Origin: Neobacillus cucumis
GTDB taxonomy: Bacteria > Bacillota > Bacilli > Bacillales_B > DSM-18226
Length of the DNA: 64,000 bases
Direction: 5' to 3'
Assembly (NCBI RefSeq): GCF_023715505.1
Contig: NZ_JAMBOH010000006.1
Location: forward strand, 186,001 to 250,000
Both the position numbers and the translations under genes were made by a program. Every line of letters starts with the position of its first letter. Position 1 is the stretch's first letter. Under the pieces are notes generated by a model that was given only the letters and a program-made list of their open reading frames with translations, searched no databases and was not told the origin of the DNA. Positions 1 to 9,335 of this stretch are shown piece by piece.

Positions 1-2
1 TA

Positions 3-539
3 TTGAAACAAGACATTGTCAATCTTTCCATTCATCTGCGTACAAGGAAGGAAATGAGCAAAGTAGATGCTCATTGGGAGCTGATCCCGGAGATTAAGAA
101 ACTTCGTGACAAGACGGCACCAGATACACTTTTGACGATCAATGGGGATATTCCTGACCGTCAAACTGGCTTGAAGCTCGTAGATCAATATGGTGTGGAT
201 GGGGTTATGATTGGGCGTGGTATTTTCAGTAATCCATTTGCCTTTGAAAAAGAACCGAAAGATCATAGCAGTGAGGAATTACTTGATCTCTTAAGAATGC
301 ATCTGGATCTCCATGATAAATACTCAAAATTAGAGCTGCGTCCGTTCAAGGCTCTTCATCGCTTTTTTAAGATATATGTCAAAGGATTTCGAGGGGCGAG
401 TGAATTAAGAAATCAATTAATGAGCACTGAGTCAACAGATGAAGTACGTGTGGTGCTAGATAACTTTTCAAAGAATCTTGATGGAATGGGGAACAGTAAA
501 ACTGAACCAACTCAAGGTAAAAGCGAAGTAGGACGTTAA
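3..539 (+). CDS. tRNA-dihydrouridine synthase, C-terminal part (cut by window edge)
   Basis: This is the C-terminal part of a flavoenzyme that reduces specific uridines in tRNA to dihydrouridine. The visible 178 residues contain the late TIM-barrel strand ITINGDI, the flavin-phosphate loop [15 protein letters not shown] (about residues 66-80) and the Dus C-terminal helical tail. The FMN-binding N-terminus and the catalytic cysteine loop lie upstream of base 1, so the in-frame TTG at base 3 is not a start. It is typical of DusB/DusC-like proteins of Bacilli, but the subgroup cannot be decided from this fragment. The tail after about residue 155 is low-complexity and polar. A strong hairpin terminator follows 54 bases after the stop. 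Confidence 0.88.
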   Translation: MKQDIVNLSIHLRTRKEMSKVDAHWELIPEIKKLRDKTAPDTLLTINGDIPDRQTGLKLVDQYGVDGVMIGRGIFSNPFAFEKEPKDHSSEELLDLLRMHLDLHDKYSKLELRPFKALHRFFKIYVKGFRGASELRNQLMSTESTDEVRVVLDNFSKNLDGMGNSKTEPTQGKSEVGR

Positions 540-593
540 ACTGGTGTGCCCCCCAAAAAGGTTATAGTTTAAACGTCCATATTTGTTTTTCTG

Positions 594-648
594 AAACCAG
601 ACCCCTGATAGACAAAGGATTTGTTTATCAGGGGTCTGGTTTATTTCT
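594..648 (+). terminator. Rho-independent terminator after the Dus gene
   Basis: A perfect 17-base-pair inverted repeat (left arm begins AAACCAGACCCC, right arm ends GGGGTCTGGTTT) with a 15-base loop is followed by a T-rich tract. It should end the Dus transcript and separate it from the convergent azlCD genes. Confidence 0.85.
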
Positions 649-697
649 ATATTTTATTTTCTTCTTTTTTGCCTGTTGTTTATTTGATTTTAAAGCG

Positions 698-727
698 AAC
701 TTTACTTTATTCTTCAAGTGTAAAGTT
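698..727 (-). terminator. weak terminator candidate for azlCD
   Basis: An 8-base-pair inverted repeat AACTTTAC/GTAAAGTT lies just beyond the azlD stop. The T-tract on the minus strand is weak, so this is only a candidate end of the azlCD transcript. Confidence 0.35.
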
Positions 728-744
728 TTCTATCTTAGTAAAAT

Positions 745-1071
745 TTAAAACACAAAACGTAATACCATTATAGATACGATTCCTGCTAAAACAGTACCTA
801 ATAAACTGCGTGTGACAATCGCAATAAGAAAAGCAGGCAACGCGGCGATTAGTTCAAGGTTTTTTTGCAAAGGTTCTAATTTTCCGTTTGGCATTAGCAA
901 CTCTTGCCCCACTAAGGCTGCCATAACGGCAATGGGAACGTAGTTCAACCATCGCATGGCCCATTCTGGCAGTTCAACACGACTTAGAACCGCAATTGGA
1001 AGCACTCTTGGAATGAATGTTACAAGGGCTGAGCCTAAAATAATTAAAAAGATTGACCATCTTACTTCCAT
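745..1071 (-). CDS. azlD: AzlD family branched-chain amino acid transport subunit
   Basis: This 108-residue membrane protein is the small partner of AzlC in a permease family known for export of branched-chain amino acids and analogues such as azaleucine. About three or four hydrophobic segments fill the sequence, with the family-typical FIPRVLPIAVLSR near residues 19-31 followed by a short loop ending in LPEWAMRWLNYVP. Length is normal for AzlD. The start overlaps the end of azlC by 10 bases, so the two are translationally coupled. The pair is divergent from a MocR-type regulator whose operator-like repeats lie in the shared gap. The substrate is inferred from the family. Confidence 0.88.
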   Translation of the reverse strand: MEVRWSIFLIILGSALVTFIPRVLPIAVLSRVELPEWAMRWLNYVPIAVMAALVGQELLMPNGKLEPLQKNLELIAALPAFLIAIVTRSLLGTVLAGIVSIMVLRFVF

Positions 1072-1781
1072 TTTTCCACCGCCATTCCAACGCTAGAGGC
1101 AATGATTGTTGCCACAATAACACCTACGCTTCCAGATGCCACTAAACTTACCCCTACAACAATGGCAACAGCACTTAGTGCAACAAAAACATCTTTCATC
1201 CATCTTCTTCGGCTGACCACTTGCAGGACAAGTAGGCCAATAAACATACCAGGCAATGCAAAATCAAGACCGAATTTTTCCGGATTTGAAATCCATTCTC
1301 CGAAAATTGCTCCTGCAATATTGGCAATGAACCAATTTAAATAAGCAGTTATATTTAACCCATACATCCATTTTTCGCTAAGCCATTTCTTACTTGCTGC
1401 TTCATTCATTGCTACACCAAATGTTTCGTCTGTGAGTAAAGAACCGATTAATATATTCTTGAAGGGTGAAAGGTGACGGAAATATGGCGATATAGCCGCG
1501 CTCATTAACAGATGACGGAGGTTAATAAAGAAAATAGTAAAGATAATCGCTAGAGTCGGACTATTAGCCCCAATCATCGCGGCGGCAATAAATTGACCAG
1601 AACCAGCGTATAAAAGTAAGGATATTAGTCCAATTTCAACAATCGAAAGTCCTGCTGTTTTTTCCACAACACCTGCCGCAAAGCCAATACTTAAGTAACC
1701 AAGTACAGTGGGCAGACAATCCCGTACCCCGGCAAAGAAGCTGTTTTCTTCCTGCAAAAAAGTGTTATCACTTATGTTCAA
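1062..1781 (-). CDS. azlC: AzlC family ABC-independent permease subunit
   Basis: This 239-residue protein is the large subunit of the AzlCD-type exporter. It has the family N-terminus (FFAGVRDCLPTVLGYLSIGFA, with GFAAG near residue 33), the LLYAGSGQFIAAAMI segment near 57-71, a FFINLRHLLMSAA motif near 84-96, and about six membrane segments. Translation probably starts at a TTG (MNISDN) preceded by a weak GGGTGAT ribosome site; there is no better ATG nearby. It lies in an operon with azlD (10-base overlap). The 78-base gap to the divergent MocR gene holds ATTGTAT repeats, which suggests that the regulator controls this transporter. Confidence 0.9.
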   Translation of the reverse strand: MNISDNTFLQEENSFFAGVRDCLPTVLGYLSIGFAAGVVEKTAGLSIVEIGLISLLLYAGSGQFIAAAMIGANSPTLAIIFTIFFINLRHLLMSAAISPYFRHLSPFKNILIGSLLTDETFGVAMNEAASKKWLSEKWMYGLNITAYLNWFIANIAGAIFGEWISNPEKFGLDFALPGMFIGLLVLQVVSRRRWMKDVFVALSAVAIVVGVSLVASGSVGVIVATIIASSVGMAVEKWK

Positions 1782-1836
1782 AATCTATCACCCACTTATA
1801 AAGAAAATTTGTATGTGAATTAACTTTATCATCCTC

Positions 1837-1875
1837 ATTGTATGGCTTCAATGATATAATTGTATGCAATACAAT
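1837..1875. promoter_or_regulatory. MocR promoter and candidate autoregulatory operator
   Basis: An extended -10 element TGATATAAT (hexamer 1855-1860) reads toward the MocR gene. The heptamer ATTGTAT occurs at 1837-1843 and again at 1859-1865, 22 bases apart (about two helical turns). The second copy forms a perfect inverted repeat with ATACAAT at 1869-1875, which covers the expected transcription start. Direct repeats of this kind are typical MocR/GabR operators. Binding by the adjacent regulator is an inference. Confidence 0.55.
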
Positions 1876-1895
1876 TTTTTCGAGGAGGGTGTTGT

Positions 1896-3281
1896 ATGCC
1901 AGTTAATTCATTTGAAAATTATCCTATGTCGTGGAAGCCGGATAAAAAACAGCTTGTCCCTCCACTGTATCGATCGATTGCCAGTTTGCTGGAATATGAT
2001 ATTCTCAATGGCTATCTCGCGCCCAATACGAAACTTCCTCCTCAACGAGAATTAGCAGATTATCTTGATATTAACCTCAGCACGGTCACAAGGGCATTTA
2101 AAATATGCGAAGTGAAAGGATTAATCTATGCCGTTACCGGAAGGGGAACCTTTGTTACTTCCAATATAAAAAGTGCTATTTTCATGGCAGACAGTGATGA
2201 GAATAAGAATTATATAGAGATGGGGATCATCAAGCCCTTTGACAGTACAAACTCATTCGTCACACAAGCGATTAAAAGCATTGCCACCAAAGATTATCTG
2301 GAAAATTTATTAGATTACAGACACCCGTTGGGAATGCCTTATCATCGAATGGCAGCCAAAAAGTGGATGCAGCGCTTTAACATGGAAGTACCCATAGAAA
2401 ATATTGCAATCACTTCGGGAGGGCAAAATTCGTTTTCGCTGATTCTGATGGCCTTGTTTCATCCGGGAGATAAAATAGCGGTAGATATATATACTTATCC
2501 TAATTTTATTGAACTGGCCAAAATATTGAATATCCAATTAATCCCTATTGACGGGGATGAGTTAGGCATGAAGCCGGAGAGATTAGATGCCGTCTGCCGA
2601 ACAAATCCATTACAGGGAATTTATTTGAGTCCTTCCTGCAATAATCCTACTGCTGTAACAATGAATATGAATCGCAGAAAGGAAATAGCAGAGGTCATCA
2701 ATAAACACGGGCTTATTTTAATAGAGGATGACGAATACTCTTTCCTGGCTCCGCATGGCTATGTTCCTATTTCACATTTTGCACCGGAAAGATTTGTTTA
2801 TATCCTGAGTATTGCCAAATCACTCAGCGCTGGTATTCGAGTTGCATTTATCGCTTACGCCACTCAGTTTGTTGAAAAAATTACGTATGGAATTTTCAAT
2901 CTCAATGTAAAAACATCTGCCTTAAATGCAGAAATTGTAACAGAATTAATTAATACAGGGACTGCTGAACAAATCATTATGAAAAAGCGGGAAATTTCAC
3001 AAGAACGGAATCAGATTTACCAGAAATATTTTCAAATCAATCATCCGAGCGAAAACCCTATTAGTTTTTTTCGCTGGTTACCATTGCATAAAGAATGGCA
3101 GCTTAACCAGTTTGAGAATATTGCTTTAACCCGGGGAATCCATGTCTTTCATTCTCATCGTTTCTTGGTCAAAAAAGAGGAATCTCCCCAATTTATTCGT
3201 ATTTCCCTAACATCTCCTAAGGACTCCGATGAATTGGAGGAAGGGCTATCCATCCTAGAAAGATTTTTGCTAGAGTCGTAA
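1896..3281 (+). CDS. MocR/GabR-type regulator: GntR helix-turn-helix fused to aminotransferase-like domain
   Basis: This is a pyridoxal-phosphate-dependent transcription regulator of 461 residues. A winged helix of the GntR class (about residues 20-95, with LPPQRELADYLDINLSTV and GRGTFV) precedes a fold-type I aminotransferase domain (about 130-455). The expected PLP lysine is in SIAKSLSAG (Lys308). I chose the ATG at 1896 because GAGGAGGG lies 8 bases upstream; the ATG at 1860 falls inside the -10 region. Family members sense an amine or vitamin B6 ligand through the aminotransferase domain and usually control a neighbouring gene, here most likely azlCD and itself. The ligand is unknown. Confidence 0.9.
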   Translation: MPVNSFENYPMSWKPDKKQLVPPLYRSIASLLEYDILNGYLAPNTKLPPQRELADYLDINLSTVTRAFKICEVKGLIYAVTGRGTFVTSNIKSAIFMADSDENKNYIEMGIIKPFDSTNSFVTQAIKSIATKDYLENLLDYRHPLGMPYHRMAAKKWMQRFNMEVPIENIAITSGGQNSFSLILMALFHPGDKIAVDIYTYPNFIELAKILNIQLIPIDGDELGMKPERLDAVCRTNPLQGIYLSPSCNNPTAVTMNMNRRKEIAEVINKHGLILIEDDEYSFLAPHGYVPISHFAPERFVYILSIAKSLSAGIRVAFIAYATQFVEKITYGIFNLNVKTSALNAEIVTELINTGTAEQIIMKKREISQERNQIYQKYFQINHPSENPISFFRWLPLHKEWQLNQFENIALTRGIHVFHSHRFLVKKEESPQFIRISLTSPKDSDELEEGLSILERFLLES

Positions 3282-3809
3282 ATATCTGGTCACCAACATC
3301 TCATGTGTTGCCACATACACTCTGGACATGTGGAGTGTGTGGAGCAACTCATTTTAAAAGAAGGCAAATAACCCTTTGGGTGTTGACTTTTAAAGATACT
3401 TTAATGATTTGCTAATATGTTCACATAATTGTAGAAAAGCCCTTGAAAAGACTAAATTTATATGAATTATAATGTGATATTATTCTATCTATAGGAGGTG
3501 GCAAAATGGAAACATGACCATAATTACTTTTTAAATTTTAGCGTTTTTGTCCACCAGCATTTTCCCCATCAAAACAATGATTTTATCAAAACCTTGAAGC
3601 ATAGATACAACTTTTACATTATGAAAACTTATACGAACAACCTTCATATTGAATCTTCACATTTTTCCACTTTTACACCCATTCAATCCATGTTATTTCA
3701 AAAAAATTGTTTAATAAAAAAAGACCTGAAAGGATAGGTATTATCATTTTAAGTTTCCTAAGACAAATTTTTCTGGTAAGTAAATTTTATATCTGAAGGA
3801 GAATGATTA
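3282..3809. other. 528-base intergenic region with imperfect palindrome and a promoter-like sequence
   Basis: No convincing gene was seen here. An imperfect 16-base inverted repeat (3307-3348, 13 of 16 matched) surrounds GGACATGTGG. A possible promoter has TTGAAA at 3443-3448 and TATAAT at 3468-3473 (19-base spacer). It is followed by a strong AGGAGGTGG at 3492-3500 and then ATG GAA ACA TGA, a three-codon reading frame at 3505-3516. The remainder to 3780 is AT-rich and unassigned. It could be the degraded start of a lost gene. Confidence 0.5.
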
Positions 3810-4139
3810 ATGGGTCACGATATATCAGGATACAATAAAGCAGGAGAAGAAATTGCTTATGCTCGTTTTAGCATGGGGAATTATAATGCTACCATACTGT
3901 ATAATTTACTTGATGCAAATAATTACTATGCAGGAGTTAGTGGATCAGGCGGCAGTTCTACTTTCTCGCTACAACAAATTGAAAAGGCTTTGAATGCCTT
4001 TAAACAATTTTATAAAAATAGTGATTCCCTGTCAGAAAGTGCTTCCTTGCCTTGGGATCAAAAACAAATCTTGAATTTTATACAAAATTGTTTAGCAACA
4101 GCAAAAATGGAAGGGGGTGTAAGAGTATATTTTGGCTAA
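3810..4139 (+). CDS. small protein of unknown function (109 aa)
   Basis: I do not recognise a characterised family. The frame is well supported: ATG with a GAAGGAG ribosome site 8 bases upstream, normal codon usage and no overlap. The protein is soluble-looking, starts MGHDISGYNK, has a glycine/serine-rich turn (GVSGSGGSS) near residues 43-51, a helical middle (LQQIEKALNAFKQF) and ends GGVRVYFG. There is no signal peptide, membrane segment or cysteine pair. It stands alone between a 528-base and a 437-base non-coding stretch, each with a GGACATGTGG-containing repeat, and may be a recent acquisition. Confidence 0.7.
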   Translation: MGHDISGYNKAGEEIAYARFSMGNYNATILYNLLDANNYYAGVSGSGGSSTFSLQQIEKALNAFKQFYKNSDSLSESASLPWDQKQILNFIQNCLATAKMEGGVRVYFG

Positions 4140-4576
4140 TGTATTAAGACTAGCAATTACCTTCATATGTAACTACTAGCATTCCATCTCCAGATAATCT
4201 TATGAATTTCTTTTATCCCCCAAAAAACACCTGTTAAAAAAAACAGCCTTCATTGATGAAATCAAATGAACTATTAATTAACTAGCTTCCTATGTATTAC
4301 GGCATATACCCGGACATGTGGTGTGACGTTCACTCTAATTTGGAAGGCTTAATAACAGATGCAACAGTGAGTAAAGGTACCATACAAAAGGGCACTGCAA
4401 AAGACCAATAATAAATGAAAAAGGGTGAACACCTACTACTGGTAGTGTTTCACCCTTTTTCTTTCCTTCTATAATATTTGTATTTTGTAGTAGTCTCATT
4501 CAATGGGGCCTTTTTTGTGCGACAGGCAGTCGACACTCTAGCTGACTATAAACGGTCTTTCTATTAACTGTCTATT
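4140..4576. other. 437-base intergenic region with repeat core and terminator
   Basis: No gene was seen. A segment at 4290-4332 resembles the sequence around 3303-3345 (shared core GGACATGTGG at 4312-4321). A terminator hairpin lies at 4418-4460. The remainder is AT-rich with no recognisable signal. Confidence 0.5.
4418..4465. terminator. bidirectional Rho-independent terminator
   Basis: The arms AAAGGGTGAACAC and GTGTTTCACCCTTT pair around a short loop, with A-run and T-run on the two flanks. The hairpin can serve both the 109-residue gene and the convergent LysR gene. Confidence 0.75.
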
Positions 4577-5515
4577 TTATGGGTTACAGCTCATCCCTTT
4601 TGGCTGATATAATTTAGCGGACCAATAATTACCGGCAATCTTAATAAAGTCTCTAGCAGGATTACTTAAGTAAGTACCTTTCTTATATGATGCACATACT
4701 TCCCAAACAGGTTTTTGTTTGATTAAGAAGTAAGCGACGTTAGAGTTTTGTTTGGCATAAGCAATTGGAATGATGGAACAGCATATTCCTTCAGCAACCA
4801 TATTATATAAGTTATGGCAGCTCCTTGTTTCTAACAATATATATGGATTAAAATCTTCGGAGGTAGTGAAATTATCATAAATTTCTCGCAGAGTTGATCC
4901 TTTTTGCATAAGGGCAAAAGTATCGTTCTTAAAACGGTCTAAGCTTATTTCAGGAAGTGAATCGCCGAGTTTTCCTCCGATATGGGCAAGGGGATGCTCT
5001 TTGGGAACTGCTAAAATAATTTCTTCCAAACCGATTTGAATATATTCATCATTTGTTTTTTGGTAATCTTGCAAAGTTACAAACCCAATATCGAGATTCC
5101 CAATTGATATTTCATGTTGTTGTTGTTTCACAGGTAGTTCAATGGGTTCAACTTTTATATTTGGATACTTTTTGTAAAAAGCAGGATAGATAGATGCAAA
5201 CATTTCAGGACCGCGTTCAGGAGTTAAGCCAATACTAAGCTTTCCTTTTTTTATATCCAATAAATCATTAATTTGATTGTAGGTATTCTTTTTAATACGT
5301 ACCATTTTTTTAGCATTCTCAATATAAATTTCTCCTGCTTGTGTCGGATGCCAATTGGTTCTTGAACGAACAAAAAGTTGAGTTCCCAGCTCTTTTTCTA
5401 ATTTTAAGAGCTGCTGATTTAATGCTGATTGAGTGATAAAAAGTTTTTCGGCAGCTTTTGTAATATTGTTTTCCTCAGCGATTTTAATCATATATTCCAA
5501 CTGTTTTAGATCCAT
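4577..5515 (-). CDS. LysR family transcriptional regulator, probable regulator of garD
   Basis: This 312-residue LysR regulator has the winged helix-turn-helix at residues 1-60 (MDLKQLEYMIKIAEENN, then ITKAAEKLFITQSALNQQL) and a periplasmic-binding-like effector domain from about residue 90 to 300. Its length is normal for the family. It is divergent from the galactarate dehydratase gene with a 123-base gap, the usual arrangement for a LysR activator and its target, so galactarate or a related sugar diacid is the likely effector (inference). I could not settle on a single T-N11-A operator in the AT-rich gap. Confidence 0.88.
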   Translation of the reverse strand: MDLKQLEYMIKIAEENNITKAAEKLFITQSALNQQLLKLEKELGTQLFVRSRTNWHPTQAGEIYIENAKKMVRIKKNTYNQINDLLDIKKGKLSIGLTPERGPEMFASIYPAFYKKYPNIKVEPIELPVKQQQHEISIGNLDIGFVTLQDYQKTNDEYIQIGLEEIILAVPKEHPLAHIGGKLGDSLPEISLDRFKNDTFALMQKGSTLREIYDNFTTSEDFNPYILLETRSCHNLYNMVAEGICCSIIPIAYAKQNSNVAYFLIKQKPVWEVCASYKKGTYLSNPARDFIKIAGNYWSAKLYQPKGMSCNP

Positions 5516-5638
5516 TTAAATTCTCCCTATTACTCTTAGTTTTTCTAATAGAATTCTAAAAATAATCACTTTTACTTTATATATGATCTAAGCTTACAAT
5601 GGTTTTAAGAATAGAACAAGAGTTTAGGAGGTAACGCA

Positions 5639-7153
5639 ATGGAAAACCATTATATTAAAATCAATGAAAATGATAACGTTGCCATTACAGTAAATGCGAT
5701 TTCAGCAGGTACCATTGTCATGGATGATATTCTAGCCAACCAGGATATTCCCCAAGGGCATAAAATTGCATTATGCAATATCGGCGAAGGCGAACCAATA
5801 ATCCGATATGGCGTCACTTTAGGATATGCATTACATTTTATTAATAAGGGCGATTGGATCAATGAACATATGTTGAAACTTCCAATTCCTCCATCATTGG
5901 ATGAAATGGAGTTTGCAACAAAGTTGATTACAGATCTGCCAGAACCACCAGTTAGGACGTTTATGGGTTATCCAAACAAAAACGGAGGATATGCTGGAAC
6001 AAGAAATATATTGGGAATTGTCACAACTGTTCAATGTGTAACAGGTGTTTTAAATAATGCAGTAAAGAGAATTAAACAAGAACTCCTCCCAAAATATCGA
6101 AATGTAGATGATGTTGTAGTGATAAATCATGCATATGGATGCGGTGTCGCCATCAATGCCCCTGAAGCAAAAATCCCGATTCGAATGTTGCAAAACATGG
6201 TCAAACATCCGAATTTCGGTGGCGAGACTATGATTATCTCTTTGGGATGTGAAAAACTAACATTAGAAATGTTATTGGATGCGGAATATAACACACCAGA
6301 TAATGTGGTAACGTTTCAAAACGAAAAGGGCCATGATGCGATCATGGCGGAAATTATGAAAATGGCTGAAAACAAATTAAAAAAATTGAATGAAAGAGCC
6401 CGCGTTGAACTGCCTCTCTCTCAGTTATGCATTGGATTACAATGCGGTGGAAGTGATGCTTTTTCAGGTGTAACAGCTAATCCATCTGCGGGTTATGCTG
6501 CCGATATGTTAGTCAATGCGGGTGCAACCGTCATGTTTTCTGAAGTAACCGAGGTCCGTGATGGTGTCCATATCATTGCAGAGCGTTGTGTGAATGAAGA
6601 AGTTGGGAAAAAGCTAGCTGATGAGATGAAATGGTATGATCAATACCTAAATAATGGTCAAGTGGACCGTTCAGCGAATCCAACTCCTGGAAATAAAAAG
6701 GGGGGGCTATCGAATATTGTTGAAAAGGCGATGGGTTCGATTGCTAAATCTGGTACATCTCCAATTGTAGAAGTACTTTCACCAGGAGAAAGACCAACGA
6801 AAAAGGGGATGATTTTTGCAGCAACTCCGGCCAGTGACTTTGTATGTGGTTCATGCCAGTTATCGAGTGGAATGACGCTCCAAGTTTTTATGACAGGACG
6901 AGGAACTCCTTATGGATTAGAAGCTGCACCCGTAATTAAAGTATGTTCAAGAAATGATATGAAAGATATGTGGCAAGATTTAATCGATGTAAATGCAGGG
7001 CCAATTGCAACAGGTGAAGCAACCATTCAAGAAATTGGAACTCTATTATTCAACGAAATTATCGATGTTGCCAGCGGAAGAAAACAAACTTATGCAGAAA
7101 AATACGAAATTTATAATGATTTTACCCTGTTTAATCCAGCACCAATAACCTGA
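5639..7153 (+). CDS. garD: D-galactarate dehydratase
   Basis: This enzyme dehydrates galactarate (mucate) to 5-dehydro-4-deoxy-D-glucarate (EC 4.2.1.42), the first step of its catabolism. The 504 residues show an N-terminal SAF domain (about 5-95, IPQGHKIAL...GEPIIRYG) and the UxaA/GarD catalytic region. I recall close matches to E. coli GarD at [17 protein letters not shown], at [16 protein letters not shown], and at the C-terminus FNPAPIT. These favour GarD over altronate dehydratase UxaA. The start is an ATG after TTTAGGAGGTAACGCA. The gene is divergent from a LysR regulator and followed 69 bases on by a broken LarA-type gene, so the locus retains an enzyme but has lost its neighbour. Confidence 0.9.
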   Translation: MENHYIKINENDNVAITVNAISAGTIVMDDILANQDIPQGHKIALCNIGEGEPIIRYGVTLGYALHFINKGDWINEHMLKLPIPPSLDEMEFATKLITDLPEPPVRTFMGYPNKNGGYAGTRNILGIVTTVQCVTGVLNNAVKRIKQELLPKYRNVDDVVVINHAYGCGVAINAPEAKIPIRMLQNMVKHPNFGGETMIISLGCEKLTLEMLLDAEYNTPDNVVTFQNEKGHDAIMAEIMKMAENKLKKLNERARVELPLSQLCIGLQCGGSDAFSGVTANPSAGYAADMLVNAGATVMFSEVTEVRDGVHIIAERCVNEEVGKKLADEMKWYDQYLNNGQVDRSANPTPGNKKGGLSNIVEKAMGSIAKSGTSPIVEVLSPGERPTKKGMIFAATPASDFVCGSCQLSSGMTLQVFMTGRGTPYGLEAAPVIKVCSRNDMKDMWQDLIDVNAGPIATGEATIQEIGTLLFNEIIDVASGRKQTYAEKYEIYNDFTLFNPAPIT

Positions 7154-7222
7154 TTAAAGGATGAATCCATTTTGTATGGCGGAACAACATATGCATTCCC
7201 CTTTTGAAAAGAGGTATTGAAA

Positions 7223-8483
7223 ATGGAGAAATTATTCACAGGTATAAATATCCCAAGAATGATTAAAATCAGACAGCGTTTCCCAAGAGAAACGATTGCA
7301 GATGTAACTAGTGTTATAAAAGAAGAACTCAGTAAGGAAGAAATTATAGGGAGAATCAAGAATGGTGACCGGGTTGCTATCGCTGTGGGCAGTAGAGGAA
7401 TTGCTAATATGCCTTGTATAGTAAGAGAAATTGTAATGCGGTCAAAGAAAGAGGAGCTCACCCGTTTATCGTGCCGACGATGGGGAGCCATGGCGGTGCA
7501 ACAGGAGAAGGACAGGTAGAAATACTTGCCGAGCTCGGCATAACCGAAGAATCTACAGGTGCTCCCATTGTTTCTAGTATGGAGGTGGTTCAGGTAGGTG
7601 TTTCCAAAAATGGACTCCCAGTCAATATCGATAAAAATGCTCATACGAAAGCGGATGCTATTATTATTACTGGCCGCATAAAGCCTCATACATCCTTTAG
7701 GGCTTCCTATGAAAGCGGCTTGGCCAAAATGATCGCGGTTGGGCTTGGTAAACAAGTGGGTGCTGAAATCATTCATTCCGCCGGTGTAGAAAACATTCCG
7801 TTCAGAGTGTAAGAGATCGCAAGAGAGGCGTTGGAAAAATCAAACATCATATTTGCGGTTGGAATGATAGAAAACGCCTATGATGAAACTTATAAAATTG
7901 TGGCCATACCAAAGGAAAGGATTATGGATGAGGAACCAGGATTACTGCAAGAAGCACACGAACTTATGCCAAGCATCATGTTTGAAAAATGTGATGTTCT
8001 TATCGTGGATGAAATGGGGAAAAACATCTCAGGCAGCGGCATGGATCCTAATATCATTAGAAGGAATTACTCGGGTTCCTTAAAATATAATCCGCTGGCA
8101 CAAAGACTAGCCGTACTGGATCTTACAAGAGAATCCCATGGTAATGCAAACGGTATGGCTAATGCTGATATTTGCTCTAGAAGACTCTTTGATAAGATAT
8201 CATTTGAGTCCACTTACCCTAACCCCTTGACAAACAGACTGGCGCAAAGTGTTAAAATTCCTATGGTTATGGAAAATGACAGCCTGGCTATAAGAGCTGC
8301 CATGAAAACATGTTTTGACGTTGACTTAACCATATGAGGATTTTTCGAATTAAAAATACGCTGGAGCTTGAACATATGTTCATCTCTGAATGCCTGATGG
8401 ATGAAGCAAAGATTAATCCAAATATTGAAATAGTAAGTGAACCAGAATATATGAGTTTTAACGAAAATGGCAATCTCTTTTAA
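7223..8483 (+). pseudogene. disrupted LarA-superfamily (lactate racemase-like, DUF2088) gene
   Basis: The remnants resemble a nickel-pincer isomerase of the lactate racemase superfamily, normally about 420 residues. The start ATG at 7223 follows AGAGGT. The first fragment reads to IANMPCIVREIV; at about 7431-7438 one base appears missing and the protein continues in another frame (NAVKERGAHPFIVPTMGSHG). An in-frame TAA at 7810-7812 interrupts it before EIAREALEK, and near 8325-8337 a second frameshift moves the C-terminal part (MRIFRIKNTLEL...) to a third frame that stops at 8481-8483. Position behind garD suggests a sugar-acid isomerase role. Three lesions make a sequencing error an unlikely full explanation. 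Confidence 0.85.
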
Positions 8484-8544
8484 ATTTTCTAAGTGTCTTT
8501 ATAATAAATATAGACAACTTAAAATGAAAAGAGTGTTTAAAGTA

Positions 8545-9225
8545 ATGAGAATCTTAACAAATGACTGGGCTCCTTTATTAGAAGGAGAATTCGCTAAACC
8601 GTATTATTTGCGTTTGCGACAGATTTTAAAAGAGGAATATCAAAATAAAGTGATTTATCCTGATATGCATGATGTATACAATGCACTCCGTTTTACTTCC
8701 TTTGAGGATACAAAAGTGGTCATAATCGGACAGGACCCATATCATGGACCAGGACAGGCTCATGGACTTAGTTTCTCGGTCAAGCCGGGGGTAGGCATTC
8801 CGCCCTCCTTGAAAAATATTTATAAAGAGTTACATGCTGATATAGGCTGCGAGATACCAAATCATGGATCTCTAACCGAATGGACGGAGCAGCAGGGGGT
8901 GCTGCTGCTTAATACGGTGCTGACTGTACAGGCGGGGAACCCTAACTCGCATAAAGGGCTTGGCTGGGAGAAGTTTACTGATAGAATCATAGAAATCTTG
9001 AATGATAGGGAGACACCCGTCGTCTTTATCTTATGGGGGAGATTTGCTCAGCAAAAGCAAGAGCTAATCACTTCACAAAGGCACTTTATTATAAAATCGC
9101 CTCATCCGAGTCCGTTTTCTGCCAACAGTGGCTTCTTTGGCAGCAGGCCATTTTCCCGGACCAATGAGTTTCTGCGGAAAATCGGGCAAAAGGAGATTGA
9201 CTGGACAATCTCAAACATCAAATAA
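8545..9225 (+). CDS. ung: uracil-DNA glycosylase, family 1
   Basis: This enzyme removes uracil from DNA to begin base-excision repair. The 226 residues contain the water-activating motif GQDPYHG (62-68, catalytic Asp64), LLLNTVLTV near 130, and the DNA-intercalation loop [11 protein letters not shown] near 182-192. In-frame ATGs exist at 8467, 8524 and 8545. I prefer 8545 because [10 protein letters not shown] aligns with the start of Bacillus Ung, as I recall it; the ribosome site is weak for all three. A TATAAT at 8500-8505 could be its -10 element. The gene is probably monocistronic, lying between the broken racemase gene and the convergent xylanase. Confidence 0.93.
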   Translation: MRILTNDWAPLLEGEFAKPYYLRLRQILKEEYQNKVIYPDMHDVYNALRFTSFEDTKVVIIGQDPYHGPGQAHGLSFSVKPGVGIPPSLKNIYKELHADIGCEIPNHGSLTEWTEQQGVLLLNTVLTVQAGNPNSHKGLGWEKFTDRIIEILNDRETPVVFILWGRFAQQKQELITSQRHFIIKSPHPSPFSANSGFFGSRPFSRTNEFLRKIGQKEIDWTISNIK

Positions 9226-9293
9226 GATGGAGCGGCTCAAAGATTAATTTTCGTATAGCAAGTTAACTAAGAATATTTTATTTAACAAAAAGC

Positions 9294-9318
9294 ACCCTGA
9301 ATGATGCACATTCAGGGT
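9294..9318 (-). terminator. Rho-independent terminator of the xylanase gene
   Basis: A perfect 9-base-pair stem ACCCTGAAT/ATTCAGGGT is followed, on the minus strand, by a GCTTTTTGTT tract. It ends the xylanase transcript and may also slow read-through from ung. Confidence 0.78.
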
Positions 9319-9335
9319 ATTTCGCAATTCAAATT

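Noticed and set aside
3498..3737. 79-codon open frame starting at GTG 3498
   Set aside because: The GTG lies inside the ribosome site, the protein is rich in His/Phe/Asn with no family resemblance, and base composition matches non-coding DNA.
7111..7776. 221-codon minus-strand frame across the end of garD and the broken LarA-type gene
   Set aside because: It has no family resemblance; the plus-strand remnants have clear LarA-superfamily motifs.
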